From Streptomyces formicae (GTDB lineage Bacteria; Actinomycetota; Actinomycetes; Streptomycetales; Streptomycetaceae): a stretch of 64,000 bases of DNA. Location of the stretch: NCBI RefSeq assembly GCF_002556545.1, contig NZ_CP022685.1:4814001-4878000 (forward strand). The letters are read 5' to 3'. Below the pieces are notes generated by a model, which did no database searches, was not told where the DNA came from, and saw nothing but the letters and a program-made list of their open reading frames with translations. Shown piece after piece: positions 50,591 to 58,706 of the stretch (positions are counted from its first letter, which is position 1; the number at the start of each line of letters is the position of its first letter). The position numbers and the translations under genes were made by a program.

Positions 50591-52011
50591 TGGCCCCTGC
50601 TTTTGATGTGAACAGTCTCGAATTCAAACTGCCCGACCTCGGGGAGGGGCTCACCGAGGCCGAGATCGTCCGGTGGCTCGTGCAGGTCGGTGACGTCGTC
50701 GCCGTGGACCAGCCGGTCGTCGAGGTGGAGACGGCCAAGGCGATGGTCGAGGTGCCGTGCCCCTACGGAGGCGTGGTCACGGCCCGCTTCGGGGACGAGG
50801 GCGCGGAACTGCCCGTCGGCGCGCCGCTGTTGACGGTCGCGGTGGGAGCCCCTGTGCGGGGTTCGGGGGCGCCTGAGGAGCCTGCGGAGCGGGCCATGCA
50901 GGCTGCTGCCGCGCGGTCGGCCGCGCAATCGGACACGCGCTCGGCCGCCGAGGAGTCCTCGGGGAACGTCCTCGTCGGGTACGGCACGGCGGCGGCGCCC
51001 GCCCGTCGCCGACGGGTGCGGCCCGCCGCGCCCTCGGCGCCGGAGCCCGTCGCGCCCGAGGCGCAGGACCCCGTACGCGATGACGGGCCGATTCCGGTGA
51101 TCTCCCCCCTCGTACGGAAGTTGGCGCGGGAGAACGGCGTGGACCTGCGTGTCCTCGTGGGCTCCGGCCACGACGGGCTGATCACGCGGGCCGACGTCGA
51201 GGGAGCCATCGCCGCGGGCGGACTGGCCCGGCACGGGGCGGGCCAGTCCGTCGGGGGGACGCGCGAAGAGCCGCGCAGGCGTGCGGTCGAGGAGCCGGCC
51301 CACGCGGGGATCGCGTCCCGGCACCCGCTGACCGGCATCAGGGGCCTCGTCGCCGACAAGATGTCCCGCAGCAGGCGCGAGATACCGGAGGCCACCTGCT
51401 GGGTCGACGCCGACGCGACCGAACTGCTCGCCGCCCGCGCCGCGATGAACGGGGCCATGGAGCCGCGCGAGGGTCAGAAGGTGTCGCTGCTCGCGCTGTT
51501 CGCCCGCATCACCGTGGCCGCGCTCGACCGGTACCCGATGCTCAACTCCACCGTGGACATGGAGGCACGCGAGGTGCGCCGCCTCGCCGACATCCACCTC
51601 GGCTTCGCCGCGCAGACCGACCGTGGCCTGGTCGTCCCCGTCGTACGGCACTCCCAGACGCGGACCACCGAGTCGATCAACGCCGAGCTGATACGGCTGA
51701 CGGAGGCGGCGAGGGAGGGCACGCTCACCCCCGCTGAGCTCACCGGAGGGACCTTCACGCTCAACAACTACGGGGTGTTCGGGGTCGACGGATCCACGCC
51801 GATCATCAACCACCCCGAGGCCGCCATGCTCGGCGTGGGCCGCATCGTGCCCAAGCCGTGGGTGCACCAGGGGGAGTTGGCGGTGCGGCACGTGGTCCAG
51901 CTGTCGCTCACGTTCGACCACCGGGTGTGCGACGGCGGTACGGCGGGCGGATTCCTGCGGTACGTGGCGGACTGCGTCGAACAACCGGCGGTGCTGCTGC
52001 GGTCGGTGTGA
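50590..52011 (+). CDS. bkdC: Branched-chain dihydrolipoamide acyltransferase E2
   Basis: 473 aa. One lipoyl domain (about 10-85) with the lipoyl Lys in VETAKAMVEV, a linker, a peripheral-subunit-binding domain ('SPLVRKLARENGVDL') and the catalytic domain ending HRVCDGG with the active-site His/Asp. ATG 50590. Confidence 0.95.
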   Translation: MAPAFDVNSLEFKLPDLGEGLTEAEIVRWLVQVGDVVAVDQPVVEVETAKAMVEVPCPYGGVVTARFGDEGAELPVGAPLLTVAVGAPVRGSGAPEEPAERAMQAAAARSAAQSDTRSAAEESSGNVLVGYGTAAAPARRRRVRPAAPSAPEPVAPEAQDPVRDDGPIPVISPLVRKLARENGVDLRVLVGSGHDGLITRADVEGAIAAGGLARHGAGQSVGGTREEPRRRAVEEPAHAGIASRHPLTGIRGLVADKMSRSRREIPEATCWVDADATELLAARAAMNGAMEPREGQKVSLLALFARITVAALDRYPMLNSTVDMEAREVRRLADIHLGFAAQTDRGLVVPVVRHSQTRTTESINAELIRLTEAAREGTLTPAELTGGTFTLNNYGVFGVDGSTPIINHPEAAMLGVGRIVPKPWVHQGELAVRHVVQLSLTFDHRVCDGGTAGGFLRYVADCVEQPAVLLRSV

Positions 52012-52174
52012 GGGGCCTCGGCACGTTCGGCGCGAGGGGCACGGGGCGCTGGGTGCGAGGGGCATGGGTCGCGTCCGCACGGACACCGGAGCGACACCGA
52101 AGTGACATAAGTCCCTTGCCCGAAGGGCCCTTCGCGGGGGTGGCAATGATCCTCCGTATGCCCATACTCGGGGC

Positions 52175-53101
52175 ATGACCGCGAACGAGGGTGACACGCC
52201 TCCGTACGACGCCGTCGTGCTCGCCGGGGGCGGGGCAGCGCGGCTCGGCGGCGCCGACAAGCCGGGGGTGCGGGTCGGCGGCCGGGCGCTGATCGACCGG
52301 GTCCTCTCGGCCTGTTCCGGCGCGCGGACCACCGTCGTGGTGGCCGAGCCGCGGGCCACCGCGCGCCCCGTGGTGTGGGCGCGCGAGGATCCGCCGGGCG
52401 GCGGGCCGCTCGCCGCGCTCGACGCCGGGCTCCGGCGCACCACGACCGAGCGGGTGGTGGTGGTCTCCGCCGACCTGCCGTTCCTGGCCGAGCCGACCGT
52501 ACGGGGCCTGCTCGACGCCCTGCGCGAGAGCGGCGCCGACGGGGCGGTCCTCACCGATCCCGACGGCCGCGACCAGCCGCTCGTCGCGGCCTACCGGAGC
52601 GCGCCGCTGCGGCGCGCGAGCGCGGTCCTCGCGGAGGAGAACGGCGGCGGGCTCACCGGGCTCCCGCTGCGGCGGCTCACCGCGCGGCTCACGCTGACCA
52701 GGGTCGCCGACCCCGTCGCGGCCTTCGACTGCGACACCTGGGACGACATCGCCGCCGCGCGGGCACGCATCAGGGAGCATGGGCACGTGTTGGATGAATG
52801 GATTTCCGCAGTCAAGGACGAGCTGGGCATCGAACTCGACGTCGATACCGGCACGCTGCTCGACCTCGCCCGTGACGCCGCGCACGGCGTGGCCAGGCCG
52901 GCGGCGCCGCTGACCACGTTCCTCGTCGGGTACGCGGCGGCCCAGGCGGCCGCGCGGGGCGAGGCGCCGGGCGGTGCCGAAGCCGTGGCCGACGCGGCGC
53001 GCAAGGCCGCGGCGCTCGCGCTCCGGTGGGCGGACGAGGACCAGCAGGACGCGTCCACCAGGCCAGAGGCCGGTCGCGGCGGCGCGTCGGACGCCGGATG
53101 A
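52175..53101 (+). CDS. MobA-like nucleotidyltransferase fused to a DUF6457-type domain
   Basis: 308 aa. Residues 1-200 are a MobA/NTP-transferase fold (VVLAGGGAARLGGADKP, DLPFL, DPDGRDQP). MobA attaches GMP to molybdopterin. Residues about 205-280 ('LDEWISAVKDELGIELDVD') are a helical domain of the DUF6457 kind, extra to classical MobA. Overlaps moeA (ATGA), supporting a molybdenum cofactor role. Confidence 0.87.
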   Translation: MTANEGDTPPYDAVVLAGGGAARLGGADKPGVRVGGRALIDRVLSACSGARTTVVVAEPRATARPVVWAREDPPGGGPLAALDAGLRRTTTERVVVVSADLPFLAEPTVRGLLDALRESGADGAVLTDPDGRDQPLVAAYRSAPLRRASAVLAEENGGGLTGLPLRRLTARLTLTRVADPVAAFDCDTWDDIAAARARIREHGHVLDEWISAVKDELGIELDVDTGTLLDLARDAAHGVARPAAPLTTFLVGYAAAQAAARGEAPGGAEAVADAARKAAALALRWADEDQQDASTRPEAGRGGASDAG

Positions 53102-54504
53102 CCGGGCGGCCCGTGCCCGACGCCGAGCTCGACGAAGCACTCGCCCTGGTGAACGATCACCGGGAGGGCCCGGGCGCGGCTTCCCGCCCCTCGGCTCCGT
53201 CCGGCGCCCCCGCCGCCACGCAGCCCACCCCCACAGCCCCGACTCCCGCCTCCGCTTCCACCCCTGCTCCGTCTCCCCGGAGCGAAGCGTCGGGCGAGCA
53301 CGGGCACACCACCCCCTGGCCCGCCGCCCGCGCCCGCGCCGCCCGGGCGCCCCGTCCCGGTGCCGCGGCCACCCCGGTCGCCCTCGACCAGGCACTCGGG
53401 CTGATCCTGGCCGCGCCGCTCACCGCCCTGACCGATCTGCCGTCCTTCGACACCTCGGCGATGGACGGCTGGGTCGTCGCGGGCCCCGGCCCCTGGGACG
53501 TACGGGCCGAAGGGATCCTCGCCGGGCACGGGCGGCCCGAGCCGCTCACCGACGGCGAGGCGGTCCGCATCGCGACCGGTGCCCGTATCCCGCAGGACGC
53601 CACCGCCGTCCTGCGCAGCGAGCACGGCCGCACCGACGACAACGGCAGGCTGCACGCGGGGCGCGAGGTCGTGCCGGGACAGGACATCCGCCCGCGCGGC
53701 CAGGAGTGCCGTTCCGGGGACCAACTCCTGCCGCGGGGCGCCCTCGTGACACCCGCCGTGCTCGGTCTGGCCGCGGCCGCCGGGTACGACACGCTGCCGA
53801 CGCTGCGGCGCCCGCGGGCCGAAGTGCTGGTCCTGGGCGACGAGTTGCTGACCGCAGGGCTCCCCCGCGAGGGACTCATCCGGGACGCGCTCGGCCCGAT
53901 GCTGCCGCCGTGGCTGCGCGCGCTCGGCGCCGAGGTCACCGCGGTCAGGAGGCTCGGTGACGACGCCGAGGCCCTCCACAAGGCGATCACGACGTCCGAC
54001 GCCGATCTGATCGTCACGACCGGCGGCACCGCTTCCGGGCCGGTCGACCATGTCCACCCCACCCTGAACCGCATCGGTGCCGAGCTGCTCGTGGACGGTG
54101 TCGCCGTACGCCCAGGGCACCCCATGCTCCTGGCCCGCATCCGGCCCGACCAGCACCTCGTCGGGCTGCCGGGCAATCCGCTGGCGGCCGTCTCGGGGCT
54201 GCTGACCCTGGCCGAACCCGTGTTGCGTACGCTCTCCGGGCGCGGAAATCAGGCGGCGTACACCGCGCCCGTCCGCGACGATGTACAGGGACATCCGCAC
54301 GACACGCGTCTCGTGCCCGTCACGCTGCGCTCCGAGCACGCGGTGCCGCTGCACTTCAACGGTCCCGCGATGCTGCGCGGCATCGCGGCGGCCGACGCGC
54401 TCGTGGTCGTACCGCCCGGCGGGGCGCACCAGGAACAGGAGTTGGAGATTCTGGATCTGCCCTGGGCCCTGATGGCCTCCGACGGCGGGGTGTGTTTCAC
54501 GTGA
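53098..54504 (+). CDS. moeA: Molybdopterin molybdenumtransferase MoeA
   Basis: 468 aa. An N-terminal Pro/Ala/Thr-rich extension (about 20-75), then MoeA domains: 'DTSAMDGWVV', 'ATGARIPQDATAVL' and the MoCF-binding 'TTGGTASGPVDHVHP' and 'LPGNPLAAV'. It inserts molybdate into MPT-AMP. The C-terminal codons run into a parS site. Confidence 0.92.
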   Translation: MTGRPVPDAELDEALALVNDHREGPGAASRPSAPSGAPAATQPTPTAPTPASASTPAPSPRSEASGEHGHTTPWPAARARAARAPRPGAAATPVALDQALGLILAAPLTALTDLPSFDTSAMDGWVVAGPGPWDVRAEGILAGHGRPEPLTDGEAVRIATGARIPQDATAVLRSEHGRTDDNGRLHAGREVVPGQDIRPRGQECRSGDQLLPRGALVTPAVLGLAAAAGYDTLPTLRRPRAEVLVLGDELLTAGLPREGLIRDALGPMLPPWLRALGAEVTAVRRLGDDAEALHKAITTSDADLIVTTGGTASGPVDHVHPTLNRIGAELLVDGVAVRPGHPMLLARIRPDQHLVGLPGNPLAAVSGLLTLAEPVLRTLSGRGNQAAYTAPVRDDVQGHPHDTRLVPVTLRSEHAVPLHFNGPAMLRGIAAADALVVVPPGGAHQEQELEILDLPWALMASDGGVCFT

Positions 54505-54507
54505 AAC
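54494..54507. promoter_or_regulatory. parS, ParB-binding site 3
   Basis: Exact GTTTCACGTGAAAC across the moeA stop and the start of the channel gene. Confidence 0.93.
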
Positions 54508-55598
54508 TTCCCGGACACGACGCGATCGCCCGGCACCCCGACGAACACCACACGACCCACCGGATCAAGCTGCCCCAGCGGGAGGTCGTGAAGCCGCTGC
54601 GGCAGGTCACCCGGCGTCTCGCGATGGCGCTGCTCGTCCTCGCCGTGACGACGTGCATCGTCTGGCTCGACCGCAGCGGCTACCACGACAACTCCGACAA
54701 GCACGTCGACTTCCTCGACGCCGCGTACTACGCGACGGTGACGCTCTCCACCACCGGATACGGCGACATCGTCCCCTACAGCGATTCCGCGCGGCTCACC
54801 AACATCCTGCTGATCACGCCGCTGCGCGTGCTCTTCCTGATCATCCTGGTCGGTACCACCCTCGAAGTACTCACGGAACGGACGCGCGAGGAGTGGCGTC
54901 TGTCCCGCTGGAGGTCCAACTTGCGTGAACACACCGTCGTCGTCGGCTTCGGCACCAAGGGCCGCTCGGCGATCCAGACCGTCTGCGCGACCGGCTTGAA
55001 GCCGGACCAGATCGTGGTCGTCGACCCCAGCGCGAAGGTCGTCGACGCGGCCACGGCGGAGGGCTTCGCGGGCGTCATCGGCGACGCGACGCGCAGCGAC
55101 GTGCTGCTCCGTGCCGAGGTGCAGCGGGCCCGCCAGATCATCATCGCGACCCAGCGGGACGACACCGCCGTCCTGGTCGCCCTCACCGCGCGGCAGTTGA
55201 ACCGCGGGGCGAAGATCGTGGCCGCGGTCCGCGAGGAGGAGAACGCGCCGCTGCTGCGTCAGTCCGGCGCCGACGCCGTGATCACCAGCGCCAGCGCGGC
55301 GGGCAGGCTGCTCGGTCTCTCCGTGCTCAGCCCCAGCGCGGGCATGGTCATGGAGGACCTGATCCAGCAGGGCAGCGGCCTCGATCTCGTCGAGCGCCCG
55401 GTGATAAAGGCCGAGGTGGGGCGTGGTGTGCGGGAGACCGACGACTTGGTCGTCAGCGTCGTCCGTGGGCATCGGGTGCTGGGGTACGACGATCCGGCCG
55501 TCGGGAAGCTTCAGTTGACGGACCGGTTGATCACGATCGTGCGGGCGTCTCCTGCGAGTGTGGTGGCGCCGGATCTCAAGCCGTTGCGGGCGGACTAG
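54501..55598 (+). CDS. Potassium channel with RCK (TrkA-N) domain
   Basis: 365 aa. Two TM helices with selectivity filter TTGYGD, then an RCK domain with GFGTKGRSAI, and TrkA-C-like end. Start GTG 54501 overlaps the moeA stop (GTGA) and lies in parS; GTG 54492 is an alternative. It conducts K+ gated by ligands; the gating signal is unknown. Confidence 0.92.
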   Translation: MKLPGHDAIARHPDEHHTTHRIKLPQREVVKPLRQVTRRLAMALLVLAVTTCIVWLDRSGYHDNSDKHVDFLDAAYYATVTLSTTGYGDIVPYSDSARLTNILLITPLRVLFLIILVGTTLEVLTERTREEWRLSRWRSNLREHTVVVGFGTKGRSAIQTVCATGLKPDQIVVVDPSAKVVDAATAEGFAGVIGDATRSDVLLRAEVQRARQIIIATQRDDTAVLVALTARQLNRGAKIVAAVREEENAPLLRQSGADAVITSASAAGRLLGLSVLSPSAGMVMEDLIQQGSGLDLVERPVIKAEVGRGVRETDDLVVSVVRGHRVLGYDDPAVGKLQLTDRLITIVRASPASVVAPDLKPLRAD

Positions 55599-55734
55599 TC
55601 CGGACTACTTGAACGGTGGGGTGGGTGGGGCGGCGACGGGGTTTTGCGCCGTTCCTCGCGCCCCTTGTCGGGTCGTCCCGTGGCCCGGTCGGGGTCGTCT
55701 CCCGTGGCCCGGTTGGGGTGTGTCCCGCGTCCAA

Positions 55735-55910
55735 GATTGCGCAGTTCCCCGCGCCCCTTGTCGGGTCGTTTTCCGTGGCCCGGTTGGGGTGTTCCCCGGG
55801 TTCGTGATTGCGCAGTTCCCCGCGCCCCTTGTCGGGTCGTTTTCCGTGGCCCGGTTGGGGTGTTCCCCGCGTTCATGATTGCGCCGTTCCCCGCGCCCCT
55901 TGGCGCGGGT
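55735..55910. repeat. 71-bp tandem repeat array
   Basis: Copies at 55735-55805 and 55806-55876 are nearly identical; a third starts at 55877 and decays after about 30 nt. A looser copy lies at 55640-55734. Each has GCGCAGTTCCCCGCGCCCCT, a motif scattered in Streptomyces intergenic DNA; another copy is at about 57147. The whole gap 55599-55978 has no gene. Confidence 0.85.
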
Positions 55911-55978
55911 TCTTCGCGTCGTGTTCGTGGAGGGCTTCACGGGGTTCTGAGGGTGGGGGCGGGAGTAGCCTCGGCCGC

Positions 55979-56956
55979 ATGTATGCGATCACGATCCCTG
56001 AACCCGGCGGTCCCGAAGCGCTCGTATGGGCCGAGGTGCCCGATCCCGTGCCCGGCGAGGGCGAGGTCCTCGTCGAGGTGGTGTCCAGCGCCGTGAACCG
56101 CGCCGACCTGCTCCAGCGGCAGGGCGCCTACAACCCGCCGCCAGGCTCCTCTCCCTACCCCGGTCTGGAGTGCGCGGGCCGGATCACCGCGCTCGGCACC
56201 GGCGTCTCCGGCTGGTCGGTCGGCGACGAGGTGTGCGCGCTGCTCGCGGGCGGTGGCTACGCGGAGCAGGTCGTCGTGCCGGTGGGTCAGCTGCTGCCCG
56301 TGCCCGAGGGCGTCGACCTCGTCACGGCGGCCGCGCTGCCCGAGGTCACCTCGACGGTGTGGTCCAACGTCTTCATGATTTCCCACCTGCGTCCCGGCGA
56401 GACGCTGCTCGTGCACGGCGGCTCCAGCGGCATCGGCACCATGGCGATCCAGCTCGCGAAGGCGGTCGGCGCGAAGGTGGCGGTCACGGCCGGTACGAAG
56501 GAGAAGCTCGACTTCTGCGGTGAGCTCGGTGCGGACGTGCTGATCAACTACCGCGAGCAGGACTTCGTCGAGGAGATCGCGCGGGCCACGGACGGGGCGG
56601 GCGCGGACGTCATCCTCGACAACATGGGCGCCAAGTACCTGGGGCGGAACGTTCAGGCGCTCGCCGTCAACGGGCGTCTCGCGATCATCGGCATGCAGGG
56701 CGGGATCAAGGGCGAGCTGAACATCGCGGCGCTGCTCACCAAGCGGGCGGCGATCACGGCGACGTCGCTCCGGGGGAGGCCGCTGGCGGAGAAGGCGGCG
56801 ATCGTGGCGGCGGTGCGGGAGCATGTGTGGCCGTTGATCGGGGCGGGGCATGTGCGGGCTGTCGTGGATCGGCAGGTGCGGATGAGTGAGGCGGGGGAGG
56901 GGCATCGGGTGCTTGAGGAGAGTGGGCATATCGGGAAGGTGCTTCTCGTTCGGTAG
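55979..56956 (+). CDS. NAD(P)H-quinone oxidoreductase (zinc-free MDR, QOR)
   Basis: 325 aa. N-terminal GroES-like fold ('SSAVNRADLLQRQGAY'), Rossmann GGSSGIGTMAIQ, and no zinc Cys cluster, as in QOR. It reduces quinones or enones with NADPH. ATG 55979 after GGGAGTAGCC. The frame upstream passes through the repeats and is not coding. Confidence 0.92.
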   Translation: MYAITIPEPGGPEALVWAEVPDPVPGEGEVLVEVVSSAVNRADLLQRQGAYNPPPGSSPYPGLECAGRITALGTGVSGWSVGDEVCALLAGGGYAEQVVVPVGQLLPVPEGVDLVTAAALPEVTSTVWSNVFMISHLRPGETLLVHGGSSGIGTMAIQLAKAVGAKVAVTAGTKEKLDFCGELGADVLINYREQDFVEEIARATDGAGADVILDNMGAKYLGRNVQALAVNGRLAIIGMQGGIKGELNIAALLTKRAAITATSLRGRPLAEKAAIVAAVREHVWPLIGAGHVRAVVDRQVRMSEAGEGHRVLEESGHIGKVLLVR

Positions 56957-57471
56957 CGGGGGTCCCCTGCGGGGGGCTTCGGGGTGGTGCGGAGGGGGGT
57001 CTGCGCGGGGTGGTGGGGGCTGGGCGCGGCGTTCCTCGCGCCCCTTGCCCGCGCTGTTCCTCGTGCCCCTCGTCCGCGCCGTTCCTCGCGTCCCTTGTCC
57101 GCGCCGGTGTCTGTGTCGTCGTTGCGTGCGCCTGCGTGGTGCTTTTCGCGCAGTTCCCCGCGCCCCTAGATCCACGCCCCCCAGATCCCCGCGCCCCCCA
57201 GTCCCCCTCCAGAGCCCCGCGCCTAGATCCCCGCGCCCAGTTCCCCGCGCCCAGTTCCCCGCGCCCTCAGATCCCCGCGCCCCCCAGATCCCCACCCGCA
57301 GATCCCCACCCGCAGATCCCCACCCGCAGATCCCCACCCGCAGATCCCCACCCGCAGATCCCCACCCGCAGACCCCCACCCCCAGACCCCCTGACCCAAG
57401 ATGCCGGAATTAGCCCTACATGTGACGCTTGTCACCGGTGGTCTGGCTGTTGGGTTCTGGGAGCGGGCGGT
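56957..57471. other. Repeat-rich gene-free gap
   Basis: 515 nt. GTTCCTCGCGCCCCTTG-like units (57016-57110), the 20-nt dispersed repeat motif near 57147, C-rich tracts, and a 14-bp array (57287-57370) that decays to 57395. No credible ORF. Confidence 0.75.
57287..57370. repeat. 14-bp tandem repeat, six copies
   Basis: GATCCCCACCCGCA repeated six times without error, followed by degenerate units. Confidence 0.95.
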
Positions 57472-57936
57472 GTGGGCGTGAATGGGGCTTGGGTTGGGCG
57501 TGTGGTGGGGGCGGTGGGGGCGGTGGGGGTTCTTGGGGTGGTGGGGCTGGTTGGGGGTGGGGCCGGGGGTGTTGCGTATGCCGGGGAAATCGCTCCGAAC
57601 AAGTCCGTGACCAGCGTCGATGAGACCTCCCGTGCCGGGAGTCGCGCGGGTGAGGGGCGGGAGAGGCCGGGGCGGTCCGAGACGCCCGAGACGCCGGAGA
57701 CGCCCGCGGCCTCGTTGTCCGATCCGGCGCTCCCCGTCCCGACGTACCCGACGGGACCGCCCTCCCCCAAGCCGGAACGGGACTCCGTCGCGCACCGGGA
57801 CACCGCGTCCGACACCTCCCGGCCCACCCGCGCGGACCCCGTCCTGCCCGGGCTGCGCGTGCTGCCGCTCGGTGGTGGGCTCGTCCTCATCGGGCTGGGG
57901 ATCGGCTTCCTCGGCCTGCGGCTGCGCCGTGGCTGA
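57472..57936 (+). CDS. Small secreted protein with C-terminal TM
   Basis: 154 aa. Signal peptide rich in Val/Gly/Ala ending near 'GGVAYA-GEIAPNK', a Pro/Thr/Glu/Asp linker, then a TM and RLRRG tail. No LPXTG. It is not similar to anything I recognise. Start GTG 57472 has GGGAG 8 nt upstream; 57478 is possible. Confidence 0.65.
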   Translation: MGVNGAWVGRVVGAVGAVGVLGVVGLVGGGAGGVAYAGEIAPNKSVTSVDETSRAGSRAGEGRERPGRSETPETPETPAASLSDPALPVPTYPTGPPSPKPERDSVAHRDTASDTSRPTRADPVLPGLRVLPLGGGLVLIGLGIGFLGLRLRRG

Positions 57937-58049
57937 AGGGGAGCCGAGGAGGGAGCCGAGGAGGGAGACGGAAGGGTGAGTCCAGGGTGGATCAGTCCTT
58001 CATGGGGGCACTACCGATGTGTGATGTACGGGTACGAGAGAATGGCGGC

Positions 58050-58595
58050 ATGGAGATGCCGAGGAACGAACGGTCACCGGAGAGCCCCCAGGTCCTGGTC
58101 GTGGGCCAGGACGGAATGGCACTCGGTGGTGGCGGAGACGACGACTCCCGCGAGGTCCCGGTGACGGAGATGGTCGAACAGCCGGCCAAGGTCATGCGGA
58201 TCGGCAGCATGATCAAGCAGCTGCTGGAGGAGGTGCGCGCGGCTCCTCTCGACGAGGCGAGCCGGGTCCGCCTCAAGGAGATCCACGCCAGCTCGGTCAA
58301 GGAGCTCGAGGACGGTCTCGCCCCCGAGCTCGTCGAGGAGCTGGAGCGGCTCTCCCTGCCCTTCACGGACGACACGACGCCGAGCGACGCCGAACTGCGC
58401 ATCGCGCAGGCCCAGTTGGTCGGCTGGCTCGAAGGTCTCTTCCACGGGATCCAGACGACGCTGTTCGCGCAGCAGATGGCCGCGCGGGCGCAGCTGGAGC
58501 AGATGCGGCGTGCGCTGCCGCCCGGGGTGGGCGGCGACGAGGACGAGGAGCCGGGTGGCGGCATCGCGGGCCGCACGGGAGGCCCCTACCTCTAG
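58050..58595 (+). CDS. Bacterial proteasome activator Bpa (PafE)
   Basis: 181 aa, the size of mycobacterial Bpa (about 178). Helical core with 'MRIGSMIKQLLEEVRAAPLD' and 'SLPFTDDTTPSDAELRIAQA'. The C terminus GGPYL matches the GQYL-type tail that docks into 20S proteasome pockets. It opens the proteasome gate without ATP. ATG 58050 is chosen; ATG 58020 or 58056 are possible. Confidence 0.88.
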   Translation: MEMPRNERSPESPQVLVVGQDGMALGGGGDDDSREVPVTEMVEQPAKVMRIGSMIKQLLEEVRAAPLDEASRVRLKEIHASSVKELEDGLAPELVEELERLSLPFTDDTTPSDAELRIAQAQLVGWLEGLFHGIQTTLFAQQMAARAQLEQMRRALPPGVGGDEDEEPGGGIAGRTGGPYL

Positions 58596-58646
58596 ACAAG
58601 CCCCTACCTCTAGACAAGAGGGTGCGACTAGACAAGAGGGTGCGAC
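58582..58646. repeat. 18-bp repeats at the bpa stop
   Basis: GCCCCTACCTCTAGACAA twice (58582-58599, 58600-58617), then GAGGGTGCGACTAGACAA and a partial copy. The repeat duplicates the codons for the PYL end and stop. Confidence 0.9.
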
Positions 58647-58691
58647 GACGAGGGGCTCGGCACGCGGATCGCGTGCCGAGCCCCTCGTCGT
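58645..58691. terminator. 22-bp perfect hairpin between bpa and kinase
   Basis: Arms starting ACGACGAGGGGCTCGG around loop GAT, shared by convergent genes. Confidence 0.88.
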
Positions 58692-58706
58692 ACGGGTGCC
58701 GAGTGC

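Noticed and set aside
57287..57370. CRISPR array
   Set aside because: Units are 14 bp, directly adjacent without spacers, and no cas genes are present.
57010..57471. Upstream extension of the small secreted protein through the repeats
   Set aside because: It translates tandem repeats and would bury the signal peptide.
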